Positions 10,049 to 20,500 of a stretch of DNA of 64,000 bases are shown piece after piece (the stretch's first letter is position 1; each line of letters starts with the position of its first letter). The stretch lies in assembly GCA_030710605.1 (NCBI GenBank), contig CP092880.1, positions 3,936,981-4,000,980 on the forward strand, written 5' to 3'. Under the pieces are notes generated by a model, which did no database searches, was not told the DNA's origin, and worked only from the letters and a program-made list of their open reading frames with translations. Both the position numbers and the translations under genes were made by a program. This stretch comes from Cordylochernes scorpioides. Lineage: Eukaryota > Arthropoda > Arachnida > Pseudoscorpiones > Chernetidae.

Positions 10049-10197
10049 CTGGTCTAATTGCAAAGGTTCGATGTACTTGTAGAGCCTGCCGATGGAAGGT
10101 AGACCAAAGTTCTTGAAAGGGTCCTCGGCATAGACGCGAGATTCAATAGCCCATCCCTTGAGAGGGACATCGGACTGACTCAGCTTGAGAGGATGGC
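10049..10197 (-). pseudogene. PCCA: PCCA-A exon GHPLKLSQ to QLDQ
   Basis: 149 bp, same frame and splice sites as copy B 63803-63951, with only scattered differences. Confidence 0.88.
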
Positions 10198-10249
10198 CTG
10201 AGGGAGAGTCCAGTGAGGCAAGTGGAGCGTGGAGTAGCCGGCTACATAC

Positions 10250-10319
10250 CCTTAGCAACCCGCACCATCTGGTGTACCAGATCGATCCCGGTGATGCACT
10301 CTGTGATGGGGTGCTCCAC
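10250..10319 (-). pseudogene. PCCA: PCCA-A exon [15 protein letters not shown]
   Basis: 70 bp, 23 codons plus one base, donor GTATGT. It contains VEHPITE, the biotin-carboxylase signature. The copy B counterpart would lie just right of 64,000. Confidence 0.9.
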
Positions 10320-10523
10320 CTACACAGCACATATCTCAGTTATCAGAGTGAATCACAAGGCTTGAATCAAGACTTAAAAAGAGTCCATAGGCAAGAAATG
10401 ATAATGTTTCCAGCTTATTTTTCATTTTAAAATAGACGAAAGAAGGCACTGGCAAACCACTTCTTCATCAAGCAATGCTCAGAAAAAGCAATATGGACCA
10501 TATGGACAATATAGATATAGATA

Positions 10524-10770
10524 AACACAAGGTAATAAGACCAAATCCAAATAAATAAATAGTGTGTGACGTTTCAGTAACAGCGTTGTTACCATCTGAC
10601 TGAAGATGGTAATAATGCTGTTACCGAAACGTCACACACTATTAATTTATTTATTTGGATTTTGTCTTATTACCTTGTGTTTATAATCACACACACACAC
10701 AAAAGCCTTTATTAAGACACACAGGTCTTTCTTGTGTTTATAATCTATAATCCAAATTGTGTCTTATCAG
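10524..10770. repeat. HHR-like family A fold-back repeat
   Basis: Two inverted HHR-like cores meet at about 10600 (minus TCTTCAG side and plus CTGAAGATGG), followed by the TATTTATTTGG arm and, after an ACACAC tract, the AATCCAAATTGTG tail. Confidence 0.62.
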
Positions 10771-10934
10771 ATTTAGATAAGCAATATGGACAATAAGATC
10801 AAATTATCCATATGGTCACCAAAAGTCAAACTCAATGGACAATAAAAACAAGGGGACATCATATATATGAGGTTTATTTTATTTTTTAAAAGAATAATAA
10901 GGCTTCAAATGCTATCGTATCTTGTCTATAGATG

Positions 10935-11090
10935 TTGATGTTTTTTTATCCCCTTGTGTAAAGATTACACAAATTCCATGAGTCCATGCTCCTCGAGCTG
11001 TTTGATGATAGGCAGTAGACTCTCCCAAAGATCCTGTTTAGTACAACTAATGCATGACAGGTGATGGATGGAATGCTAATGCATAATTCT
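10935..11090 (-). mobile_element. LINE family F 3' fragment
   Basis: Minus strand: the end of ORF2 (...EEHGLMEFV-like) and the ACACAAGGGGATAA 3' UTR. Confidence 0.55.
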
Positions 11091-11329
11091 AAAGATTCCC
11101 TACAAGTTAAAAAAAAAAGCAATAAAGTTTCCTTACTATAGTTGTGAGGCTAGCTTTCAAGGAGTAAAATAATTTCCACGGGGCTAGCACGCAACACTTA
11201 ATGCTACAGGATTCATTAGGACGACATTTGGGACTGCAGCACATGGCAGGAACAGAGCAAAAGGAAAAAACACCAATTCTATAATCACAAGGAAACATCA
11301 GTCTTCAATCCTCAAGCCATTTAAGATAG

Positions 11330-11541
11330 AAAATAACAACAAAATCTACCCCACTTGCCCAAAATGTAGTTTGATACCTGCAGCTCCAGAACACATTTTG
11401 GCTTGTATTAGATGTACTAAACAAGCCCTTTGGGAGAGGCCACTGCTTATCATAAAACAGCTGGAGGAGCATGGACTCATGGAATTCGTGTAATCTTTAC
11501 ACAAGGGGATAAGAAACAACAACAATGTAATCTATTGTTAT
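11330..11541 (+). mobile_element. LINE family F, ORF2 C-terminus and 3' UTR
   Basis: The plus-strand frame reads NNKIYPTCPKCSLIPAAPEH ILAC and ends MEFV-stop (TAA at 11492-11494). The Cys-Cys-His-Cys spacing (CX2C, H, C) is the C-terminal zinc knuckle of non-LTR retrotransposon ORF2 proteins. The 3' UTR ends GGGGATAAGAAACAACAACAA, a short repeat tail. 5'-truncated. Inverted copies at 10935 and 13930. Confidence 0.72.
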
Positions 11542-11544
11542 TTA

Positions 11545-11723
11545 CACTCATGGACAAAACTTAAGGAAGTTGTATAATTCTAAAAGATATTTGATATACA
11601 GTAACTTGTTTTGTGAAGACACATGAGATAACCAAGTATGAACAAATTGCCTCTGTCTCCTTAAAACAAAATAGATAACTGGCAACAAAGACTTTCCGCT
11701 TCCTCAAGTTTTGTCCATGAGTG
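11545..11723. mobile_element. Mariner-like MITE
   Basis: 179 bp with inverted ends CACTCATGGACAAAACTT / AAGTTTTGTCCATGAGTG and TA target duplications at 11543-11544 and 11724-11725. A tandemly amplified relative lies at 53282-54046. Confidence 0.8.
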
Positions 11724-11804
11724 TACACTCAGTAAAGATAAGGATTTGCTTGGGTTAAACATTGTACAGGGTTTATATTTTACAAGGAGGAGTGTGGGAG
11801 GTCA

Positions 11805-11978
<174 letters not shown>

Positions 11979-12146
11979 TCATGATGGAAGAGATATCCTA
12001 CGACAAAGACAAGATAGAAGTAACACAGCGTCTGTTTGAGTTACGAAGTTATCTCCAGAACGGTGAATGATAGCCATGATGATGATCTCACCAATCAGGT
12101 AATAGCCAGTACTTTCTGTCCCAATGTGTGAGGTTTATAATTGTCT

Positions 12147-12356
12147 ACCCAAGGTAATAGGACCAAATATATAAAGTGTTTGACATTTTGGTAACAGTGT
12201 GGTTAGCATCATCAGACAAAATAATCGAATGAAAAAAAATATATATCACAGCTTATTCTTGTCTAATGATGGTAACAATGCTCTTACAGAAACATCACAC
12301 ACTATTTATTTGGATTTGGTCTTATTACCTTGTGTTTATAATCTATAATCCAAATC
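12147..12356. repeat. HHR-like family A repeat, degenerate
   Basis: Inverted and direct cores near 12180 and 12265, both mutated (CTAATGATGG, ACAGAAACATC). Confidence 0.55.
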
Positions 12357-12384
12357 AAGATTAAACAGCCATCATTTATAAGGG

Positions 12385-13262
12385 CACAATTTGGATTATA
12401 GATTATAAACACAAGGTAATAAGACCAAATCCAAATAAATAAATAGTGTGTGACGTTTCGGTAACAGCGTTGTTACCATCTTCAGACAAAAGTACTGAAT
12501 GAGAAATTTTGCCACAGCATGTTTTAAAAATAAATTTATTATAAATAAATTTAATTATAAATAATTTTAAATTTTATATATATACTAGCGGATGTGTACC
12601 CGGCTTCGCCCGGGTTTTATCCGAGTGAAAGTTTGCCTAATGAATATTATATATTATGAAGTATAATAAACAATGTTAAAGATTAGTTTTAATTATTAAT
12701 CAAGATTGTGTGTGAATATGTGAGAAAGATGTAATATCGTTGTTGTTTTCTTGGCCGACTGTTTTACATATGGTGTTATCTTAAAATTGCTTGTTTTGAA
12801 TATTTTTTTAGATTGAGTTGAATGAATTGCTGAATTTTTTTTTTGTATTTATATATAAATAAAATTAACTCTGTTGAATTTTTTTGTATTTAATCGATAA
12901 CAGCGAAGTTACGCATGTTAAAGTTAGGAAAAAATTTTGATGTTAAGCAAAACCTGCTCCATCTCGTTTTACATAAATGTTGAAAATTTGGTCGAAATTG
13001 ATGCATTGTAACGAAAGTTTTTAGCGAACACCACTTATGAAATTTGCATTTTATTAATATAGATATATTATAAATAAATTATTATAAATAAATTTAATTA
13101 TAAATAATTTTAAAACATGCTGTGGTAAAATTTCTCATTCAGTACTTTTGTCTGAAGATGGTAACAACACTGTTACCGAAACGTCACACACTATTTATTT
13201 ATTTGGATTAGGTCTTATTTTCTTGTAACTTTAATCTAAAATCCAAATTGTGCTTTATCATA
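12385..13262. repeat. HHR-like family A fold-back repeat with nested insertion
   Basis: The left arm (inverted core near 12450-12490) and right arm (core CTGAAGATGG at 13150, GAAACGTCAC) are separated by a nested element at 12572-13080. Confidence 0.65.
12572..13080 (+). mobile_element. Unclassified element with CCCGGC-TTC-GCCCGGG start
   Basis: About 0.5 kb inserted into the family A repeat. A target duplication of about 35 bp (ATTATAAATAAATTTAATTA and on) flanks it, fitting target-primed reverse transcription. A relative starts at 15618 (CCCGGGCAACGCCCGGG). No coding. Confidence 0.5.
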
Positions 13263-13315
13263 TAAGGTAAATATGTATCAAAAAGAAGAGGAGTACACCT
13301 CTTTAAAAATCCTGA

Positions 13316-13377
13316 CTTCATGTTACCAAAACATCACACATTATTTATTTATTTGGATTTGGTCTTATTACCTTGAG
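13316..13377 (+). repeat. Family A fragment
   Basis: Only the right end remains (AACATCACACATTATTTATT and TTGGATTTGGTCTTATTACC). Confidence 0.5.
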
Positions 13378-13435
13378 CCATCATTTAGTATATCTCGCCC
13401 CCCTCCCTCCCCGTGCTCACTCTCAGTGAAGAAAC

Positions 13436-13825
13436 ACATTGTGTAAAGTGTGAAAAATAGTACAAATGTGATATTGTACTGGGATAAGGTGCAAAATTAT
13501 GAAAAAAAAAAGCATCTCCTTATTGTGCAACTGAAAGTTGCTGATGGCTTGCGCCATCTATTGGAATAAATATCAACTATTCTCGTTGATTTCTAATTAT
13601 TCCAGAATTGGCCACTTACCCATTCTTGATTAATCAAGAAAAGCTAACAGGCCAACAGCCTGAAAAGCGTTCTTGGTTAGCTTTTCGTGATTATTCAATA
13701 AAGGGTAATTGGCCAATTCTGGAATAATTAGAAATCAACGAGAATATTTGATATTTATTCCGATAGATGGCGCAAGCCATCAGCAACTTTCAGTTGCACG
13801 ATAAGGAGATGCTTTTTTCATAATT
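13436..13825. mobile_element. Family B element with a dead hammerhead
   Basis: Inverted arms (GCATCTCCTTATTG, AACTGAAAGTTGC and complements) meet at 13640-13690. There the HHR stem II, GAAA and TTGGTTAGC side remain, but the CTGATGA core is deleted. Confidence 0.65.
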
Positions 13826-13929
13826 TATTGTGTAAGGTTTTTTTTTATTTTTTATAAAAGTATATAATAATTTTCTTATATCTGAATATTTCTAATCTAT
13901 AATCAAATTGTACCTCAACATATGTTGTT

Positions 13930-14225
13930 GTAGTTGTTTCTTATCCCCTTGTGTAAAGATTACACGAATTCCATGAGTTCATGCTCCTTGAGCTGTTTTA
14001 TGATGAGCAGCGGCCTCTCCCAAAGGTCCTGTTTAGTGCATCTAATGCTAGCCAAAATGTGTTCTGGAGCTGCAGGTGCCAAGCTACACTTTGGGCAAGT
14101 GAGGTAGATTTTGTTATTATTTTCAATCTTCAATGGCTTGAGATGGCCTGTTCTAAGTGTATAAGTGTTGTTTGATGCTGTCTATTTCTGATGTTCAGCG
14201 CTCCTCCTGGGTCCACTCCACTGTA
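13930..14225 (-). mobile_element. LINE family F, ORF2 C-terminus, inverted
   Basis: The minus strand reads LRTGHLKPLKIENNNKIY then CPKCSLAPAAPEHILA and MEFV-stop. The last knuckle cysteine is changed to serine. The TGHLKPL motif is typical of non-LTR ORF2 ends. Confidence 0.7.
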
Positions 14226-14355
14226 CCTTAACATATAGTGTATTAAATAGTTTGATTGGGGTGATTTGAAAATAAAAAAGAAGGTTGAATTAAAAGAGGT
14301 TAAACTACAAATTTTCCATCATCAAGGTAGGGAGAAACAAATAGAGCCACAATAC

Positions 14356-14424
14356 CTGCGGAGTCGTAGCCCACGGCCTGGGCAAGAGAGATGGCCTGGT
14401 TGCCCATGTTCTGTCTCATTTCCT
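14356..14424 (-). pseudogene. PCCA: PCCA-A exon EEMRQNMGNQA to YDSA
   Basis: 69 bp, AG acceptor, GTATTG donor, phase 2 in and 1 out. It is the most 5' PCCA exon found in copy A. It precedes the AGTVEFL exon as in other PCCA genes. Confidence 0.8.
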
Positions 14425-14478
14425 CTGTCACAAAGGTACTGTACACATACCAAACTCTCTAGACAACTTCATTGGTTG

Positions 14479-14996
14479 GAAGGGGGTCAGTGGAAGGGTG
14501 GTCTAAACCATTGAATTTCGACCGCTATGACCCTGGATTGAATCCTGCATTGGGCACTTTTTTTCTAATTAAAAAATGAACACAAGGTAATAAGACCAAA
14601 TCCAAATTTAAAAAAAATAGTGTGCCACGTTTCGGTAACAGCGCTGTTACCATCTTCACACAAAAGTACTGCTTATAATTATTTTATTATATTTATTATA
14701 ATCTATAATCCAAATTGTGCCTTATCATAATTAAAAAATGCTTGGGGGGTCGGTGGAAGGCTGGTTAAACCGTTTGGTTTACGACCACTACGACCCGGGT
14801 TCGATCCCCGCATTGGACACTTTTTTCTATTTAAAAAAAATGCTCCAATGGCCCCCCCGATTCTTGCAAAAGTCCAACCCCACCAGCGAGTGCAAGTAAC
14901 CAAACGGGGCTCTGGCACATTTGTAAGTGCAAAGTCGAACTGTTTTCACATGTGTAGACATGTGGTGCGCTTACAGTGGCCTGTACCTTGTGTACT
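14479..14996 (+). mobile_element. SINE split by a family A insertion, plus second head
   Basis: A SINE head at 14479-14578 is interrupted at 14579. SINE sequence resumes after 14741 with a second head (GGTTCGATCCCCGC) and body. The TAATTAAAAAATG target sits in the A-rich linker after the head. Confidence 0.6.
14579..14727 (-). mobile_element. Short family A element with 13-bp target duplication
   Basis: Starts AACACAAGGTAATAAGACC, has one inverted HHR-like core (first C of CTGAAGA mutated to G), and ends AATCCAAATTGTGCCTTATCA. The flanking 13-bp repeats TAATTAAAAAATG (14566-14578, 14728-14740) fix both ends. Confidence 0.75.
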
Positions 14997-15007
14997 AGGG
15001 ATAAGCA

Positions 15008-15225
15008 AAAAAAATGCTTTAATGGCCCCCCAAATTTTGCAAAAAGTCCAACTCCACCAGTGAGTGAAAGTAACCAAATGGAGATCTGACACATTTGTAA
15101 TTGCAAAAGTCAAACTGCTTTTCACATGTGTAGATATGTGATGCACTTACAGTAAAAGCAGTCGCTAACTACCCACCATGATTATCATGGCCTGTATCAC
15201 GTGTACTAGGGATAATTAAAAAGAA
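15008..15225 (+). mobile_element. SINE lacking its head
   Basis: Body (CCAACTCCACCAGTGAG), palindromic tail and GTACTAGGGATAATTAAAAA end. Confidence 0.6.
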
Positions 15226-15352
15226 AAACATTGGTTGGATAAGTGGGACTTAGAAGTTCTGTATAGTCAACTTACTTTTGGAGAGTTCTCAGTTTAAGTC
15301 AGGGTTACAGTATCCTGGATATTAAAAGAGAATATCCTTCTATCTGTCTATA

Positions 15353-15617
15353 AACACAAGGTAATAAGACCAAATCCAATCCTTGTGTTTATAATCTATA
15401 ATCAAAAATTGTGCCTTATCACTTCTATCTGTCTATTGAGAAGATTTTTTATTATCCCTATTACACGTGGTACAGGCCATGATAATCATGGTAGTTATAA
15501 CTACACTGAATCTATCAGTACCATTCAGTACTTTTGTCTGAAGATGCTGTTACCGAAATGTCACACGCTATTTATTTATTTATTTGGATTTGGTCTTATT
15601 ACCTTGTGTTTATAATC
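15353..15617. repeat. Family A fragments and SINE tail piece
   Basis: Fragments of both family A arms, a SINE tail (15445-15500) and a right-hand core with an internal deletion (CTGAAGATGCTGTTACC). Confidence 0.5.
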
Positions 15618-15768
15618 TACTAGCCGAATGACCCGGGCAACGCCCGGGTTTTACCCGATTAAATGCTTTTATTCAAATACTATTCGTTACAATTATAAAT
15701 TGGCGCCGTGGATGTCATTCTTGTATAATATATAAATGAGTTTTAAAAATTGTAAAAAAAAAAAAAAA

Positions 15769-15839
15769 TGCATCGGCCGGGAATCGAACCCGGGCCGCCC
15801 GCGTGGCAGGCGAGCATTCTACCACTGAACCACCGATGG
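15769..15839 (-). tRNA. tRNA-Gly (GCC)
   Basis: The minus strand shows the Gly-GCC body: TGGTTCAGTGG (A box), anticodon stem around CTGCCACG, and GGTTCGATTCC (B box). A T-rich tract follows on the minus strand. Position 1 is C where G is usual, leaving a mismatch at the end of the acceptor stem. Confidence 0.88.
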
Positions 15840-15903
15840 TTATGAAAAATCCCATCCGTGAGCTTCAGACAAACAAACAGACAGAATAAGGCAAATATAT
15901 AAG

Positions 15904-16105
15904 TAGATTTACTCTTCATTTTTGGCTTTTTATCTTACATTTATTCTTCATTGTTGGCTTTTTATATTATATTTACTCTTCATTGTTGGCTTTTTATCTT
16001 ACATTCATTCTTCATTGTTGGCTTTTTATATCATATTTACTCTTCATCGTTGGCTTTTTATCTTACATTCATTCTTCACTGTTGGCTTTTTATATTATAC
16101 TAATG
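15904..16105 (+). repeat. 36-bp tandem repeat, about 5.5 units
   Basis: Units TTCATTGTTGGCTTTTTAT with alternating CTTACATT and ATTATATT ends, so a 72-bp higher-order period. Confidence 0.8.
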
Positions 16106-16106
16106 A

Positions 16107-16300
16107 TGATGCGCGCGCATCCGTGACATGAGGAATTGAGGAATTGATTGACGGTGGAAAGACGGTCGTGACTATATATGTTGATAATAATTATTATTAT
16201 TATCATTAGATAATGATAATGATCATAATGATGATGCGCGCGCATCCGTGACACGAGGAATTGAGGAATTGTTGACGGTGGAAAGACGGTCGTGACTATT
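16107..16300 (+). repeat. Direct repeat, two about 75-bp copies
   Basis: GATGATGCGCGCGCATCCGTG to GGAAAGACGGTCGTGACTAT occurs twice, separated by an ATT/ATC-rich spacer. Confidence 0.75.
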
Positions 16301-16602
16301 ATTGAATATAATATTGTAATTAGAGAGTGGATTTTATAAACTATATGGCATGTATATTTATTATTATATGGCGTTTAGGATAAAAGGAAAAGACAAATTT
16401 ATAAAGGATTTATATGGGAACATAAGCACAACATTTCGTATGATAAAACATTGGATGATTTGTTGCGTTATATTTTTAGTAATTTGTGATATTTTTAGAT
16501 AATAGATCTTTATAGAGAGCACAAAGAAATGTAATTATTATTTTCCCACGTATTTTCTAGCAAAGGTAAAATGAATTATCTATAAATTCTTATAAAAAAA
16601 AG
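16301..16602. other. AT-rich spacer, nothing recognised
   Basis: No repeats or coding signal seen by eye. Confidence 0.4.
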
Positions 16603-16684
16603 TGGCAGCGGTGGGATTCGAACCCACGCCTCCGAAAAGACTGGTGCCTTAAACCAGCGCCTTAGACCGCTCGGCCACGCTACC
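16603..16684 (-). tRNA. tRNA-Leu (AAG)
   Basis: 82-nt class II tRNA on the minus strand: acceptor GGTAGCG pairing CGCTGCC, A box TGGCCGAGCGG, anticodon loop TTAAGGC (AAG), a long variable arm, and B box GGTTCGAATCC. A TTTTTTTT-type terminator follows at 16592-16600. Confidence 0.95.
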
Positions 16685-16699
16685 TCTACGTCTTTACTG

Positions 16700-17225
16700 C
16701 AAATTATCTCTAATTTATTAGTATTATCCATTTTGTAGCCACATCGTCACGCTTATATAACTAGCATTTCTTAAAAATTAATTTTCATTTAATTAACTGA
16801 AAATAGCTGGCGAAAATGGCGAAATCGCTGGGAGGGTTTACCACTGATAAGCCACGCCCTTCTATTATTTTATCATCGCAATAAATTGTTCTATTTAAAA
16901 AAAGAAACAAAGGCGTTAAAAATAGTTTGAATTTCTCATAACAGATGCCGCGCTAATGCATCATGATAATATAGATGTCATAACTTATATAATACCCAAA
17001 ATGTATAGTTTATTTTCACCATAATTATTATGTTAAATTGTAAATACAAATTCATCCATGTATAAATCTGTACAAAATAAATCTGGGAGCCAGCGCACGC
17101 GGGCGAAGGCCACGCCTACGCCGCGTGCGCGCGCGCTCACATGTGTCGAACAAGTTCTTTTTTGACACATACCTGCACAACGGCTGCTCCCTTCCATTCG
17201 ACCACGACAGCTACGACATATATAT
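16700..17225. other. Left flank of gypsy-1, no gene recognised
   Basis: Contains GGAGGGTTTACCACTGATAA, also found near 56125, and a CG-rich block (GCGTGCGCGCGCGCTCAC near 17120-17140). The open frames here are short and run into the LTR. Confidence 0.4.
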
Positions 17226-17573
17226 TGTTGCACTGGGCTGCGGTTTGGCAGATTCTTCAGTCTTGAGTCTCTCCTCAGACGTGTCTTGCATCTTTCCAGA
17301 ACGTGTCTCAACCATCTTACAAGGTTAAACCAGTCAATAATAAGACAACTATAAATTTAGGTAGCACCTAGAATCTCCCTTTATTTACCACATCAAAGTT
17401 TAAAGCATGTAGGGTATTTAGTGTATCAAAATACAAATGTTTTATAGTACATAATATTTTATATTTATAATCTGTTTTATAAAAATAAATAAATTTATAA
17501 TTTAAATTTTAAATATATTAAAAATAATATTATAAATAATTTTAAAAATAGGCGCATTAATCATGATGCAACA
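17226..17573 (-). repeat. Gypsy-1 3' LTR
   Basis: 348 bp, one mismatch to the 5' LTR. It includes the pol stop codon at 17557-17559. It is preceded by the purine run GAGAGGGGGAAG, the polypurine tract, which is also codons of pol. Confidence 0.95.
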
Positions 17574-20500
17574 CTTCCCCCTCTCCAGAGGTCGTCACGT
17601 CCTCGTGAGTGACCTCATCAATTCTTTCAAAATAGGGTTTGAGTCTTGAGACATGGACAATCAATGGGTCTTGGCCAGGATTATCTTTCGGCTCAATTAA
17701 GTAATTTACGTTGGACAGCTTCCTTAATATTCGATATGGCCCAAAATATTTTCTCAATAGTTTTTCACATTTTCCGATTTTCCTGACTGGTGTCCAAACT
17801 GCCACTAAATGTCCTGGTTCATAGATTCTCTCGTTGTGTTTTTTGTCATAGTTTCTTTTCATTCTTTCCTGAGTCTTCTCTGTGTTGTTAATGACTACCT
17901 GTCTCGTCCTTGCTATTTTATCTAAGTAGTTTTCTATATATTCGTCGTAATCGTCCATGTTACTGTCCGTTGGGATATTCTCGTCGTCTGAGAGGGACAT
18001 GGGTTCCCTCCCAAACAACAGGAAAAATGGAGAGTAGCCTGTGGTTTCTTGAATTGTGGTATTATATGCGTGGGTGATAAAAGGAAGGATTTCGTCCCAG
18101 TTCTTCTGATCCGTATTCACATACATGCTGATCATATTGATTAAAGTTCTATTTAGCCGTTCCGTTAGTCCGTTAGTCTGGGGGTGGTAGCTCGTTGTGA
18201 AGCAATGTTTAACTTTGCACATTTTCATAACCTCCTTCATCAAATTGCTAGTGAATTGTGAACCTCTGTCGCTGATAAGAAATCTTGGAGCCCCGTGACG
18301 TAAAAATATATGTTCGATTAAAAATGTAGAGACTTCTTTCACTGTCGCTTCTGGTACTGCCTTTGTTTCAGCATACTTGGTATAATAATCCGTCAACACA
18401 ATGATCCATTTCCTTCTTCTTTTCGTTGATGGCAAGGGGCCAACAAAGTCAATTCCGATTCTTTCAAAAGGGTAGTTAGCTGGGGGAATAGGTTGTAGAA
18501 GTCCAGATGGCAACTGATTTGAACCTTTCCGACTTTGGCAAAGATGGCACGTCTTTACAAATTCGGAAACATCTTTCAGCATGGAAGGCCAATAGTATTT
18601 ATTCTTCAATCGGTATGTGGTTCTGGCGACGCCCAGATGGCCATTCAGCATATGGTTGTGGTATTCACTCATGATTTCTTCCCTTCTCTTCTTTGGCACT
18701 ACCAGCAACCATTCTCTGCCTTCAGGATTTGGATTTTTCTTGTAGAGACACCCATTTTCTTCTTTAAAGTTCTGTGTAATTGAACGCTTGTTTCCACTAA
18801 GGTTCTCCTTAATATTCTCAATAAAATCATCCTTTTCGTCTATTATTTGATTCAAAAATAGTCTTTCATAATCCTCGTCCCATTCGTTTTCTGGTAAGGG
18901 TCCTCTAGATAGACCATCAGCGTCCAGATGTTTTTTTCCCGATTTGTGTATAATTTCGAAATTATATTCCTGAATCTTCAGTGCCCATCGTGCTAATCGA
19001 CCGGTCGGATCTTTTAAATTCTTAAGCCAGCATAGTGCGTGATGATCAGTTACGATTTTAAAGTGCCTTCCATATAAATAAGGCCGTAATTTTGATATCG
19101 ACCACACTACAGCTAAACATTCCTTTTCGGTGGTTGAATAATTTTGCTCAGGTTTACTTAGGGTTCGGCTCAAATATGATATTACCTTCTCTTCGCCACC
19201 GATATTTTGAATTAGTGTTGCACCTAAGCCGATGTTAGAGGCATCTGTGTGAATGCAGGTGGCTGCATTTGGATCAAAGTGACCTAAAATTGGCGGATTC
19301 ATAAGAGCTTTTTTAAGGTTTTGGAACGCTTCTTCCTGTTTTCCTGTCCAGATAAATTGCACATTTTTTCTGATGAGACTGGTCAATGGGTCAGCGATTA
19401 ATGAGAAATCTTTAATAAATTTTCTATAATATGAGCACATTCCTAGGAATGATTGCACTTCTTTGGCCTTCTTGGGCTGAGGAAAATCTCTAACGGCTTT
19501 GATATTATATTCGGCAGGTTTTATACCCTCTTGGTTGGTTATATGTCCAAGGATCTCAAGTTCCTCGAAAGCAAATCTGCATTTCTTGGCGTTCAGTTTT
19601 AAATTAGATTCGCTGAAGCATCTGAGGACAGCTTCAAGTCTTTTAATGTGGGTTGGAAAGTCCGAGCTGTATATAATTACATCGTCCAGGTAGCAAAGGC
19701 AAATCTGCCATCTCAGATTTCCGAGGACATTGTCCATGTTCCTCTCAAAAGTAGCAGGGGCGTTGCATAGACCGAAGGGCATTACGTTGAATTCATATAA
19801 CCCATGTGCCGTAGTGAAAGCCGTCTTCTCTTTGTCTCTCTCTTCAATTTCGACTTGCCAATATCCCGATTTGAGATCTATTGCTGAGAAGTACTTGGAT
19901 CCTTGGAGAGTATCCATTACATCATCAATTCTTGGGATTGGATAAACATCCTTCACTGTTACTTCATTTAATTTCCTGTAGTCCACACAAAATCTGTATT
20001 TGCCATCTCGTTTTTTGACCAATATAACGGGAAAGGACCAGGGACTTGAAGATTGTCTAATTATTCCTTCTTCGAGCATCTCGTCTATTTGATCCTTTAT
20101 GATGGTTCGTTCCTTAGCGCTTACCCGGTAAGGCTTGTGCTTTATTGGTTTTGCGTCTTCTGTATGAATCTGATGTTTTGCCAAACTGGTCCTACCTAAC
20201 CTCGATGAGAACAAATCAGTATACTTGGCCAAAATTTGTTTTAACCTCTCTTGTTCTTTAAATGATAAATTTTTGTTTATTTGAAATTGTATTTCGTCAT
20301 TTTCATTCTGCTTCTCTTTATTCTCTATAAAATTTACCCCTGCAGGAAGACTTCCATAAGCCAATGTTTGGTCTTTCATGATTTTTAAAGGTCGAGGATA
20401 AGGGTTCGTTATCCAGATATGGGTTTTCTTATCCGTGACAGTAAGCAAACTTCTTGCCAATCGAAGACCATTTGTTTGAGTCATTCTGTTGTTCTCTTCG

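Noticed and set aside
14425..17000. Further upstream PCCA exons of copy A
   Set aside because: I looked for exons preceding EEMRQNMG and saw only LINE, SINE and family A pieces; very small exons could still be missed.
17033..17328. Short open frames left of gypsy-1
   Set aside because: They cross the LTR boundary or contain low-complexity CG sequence.
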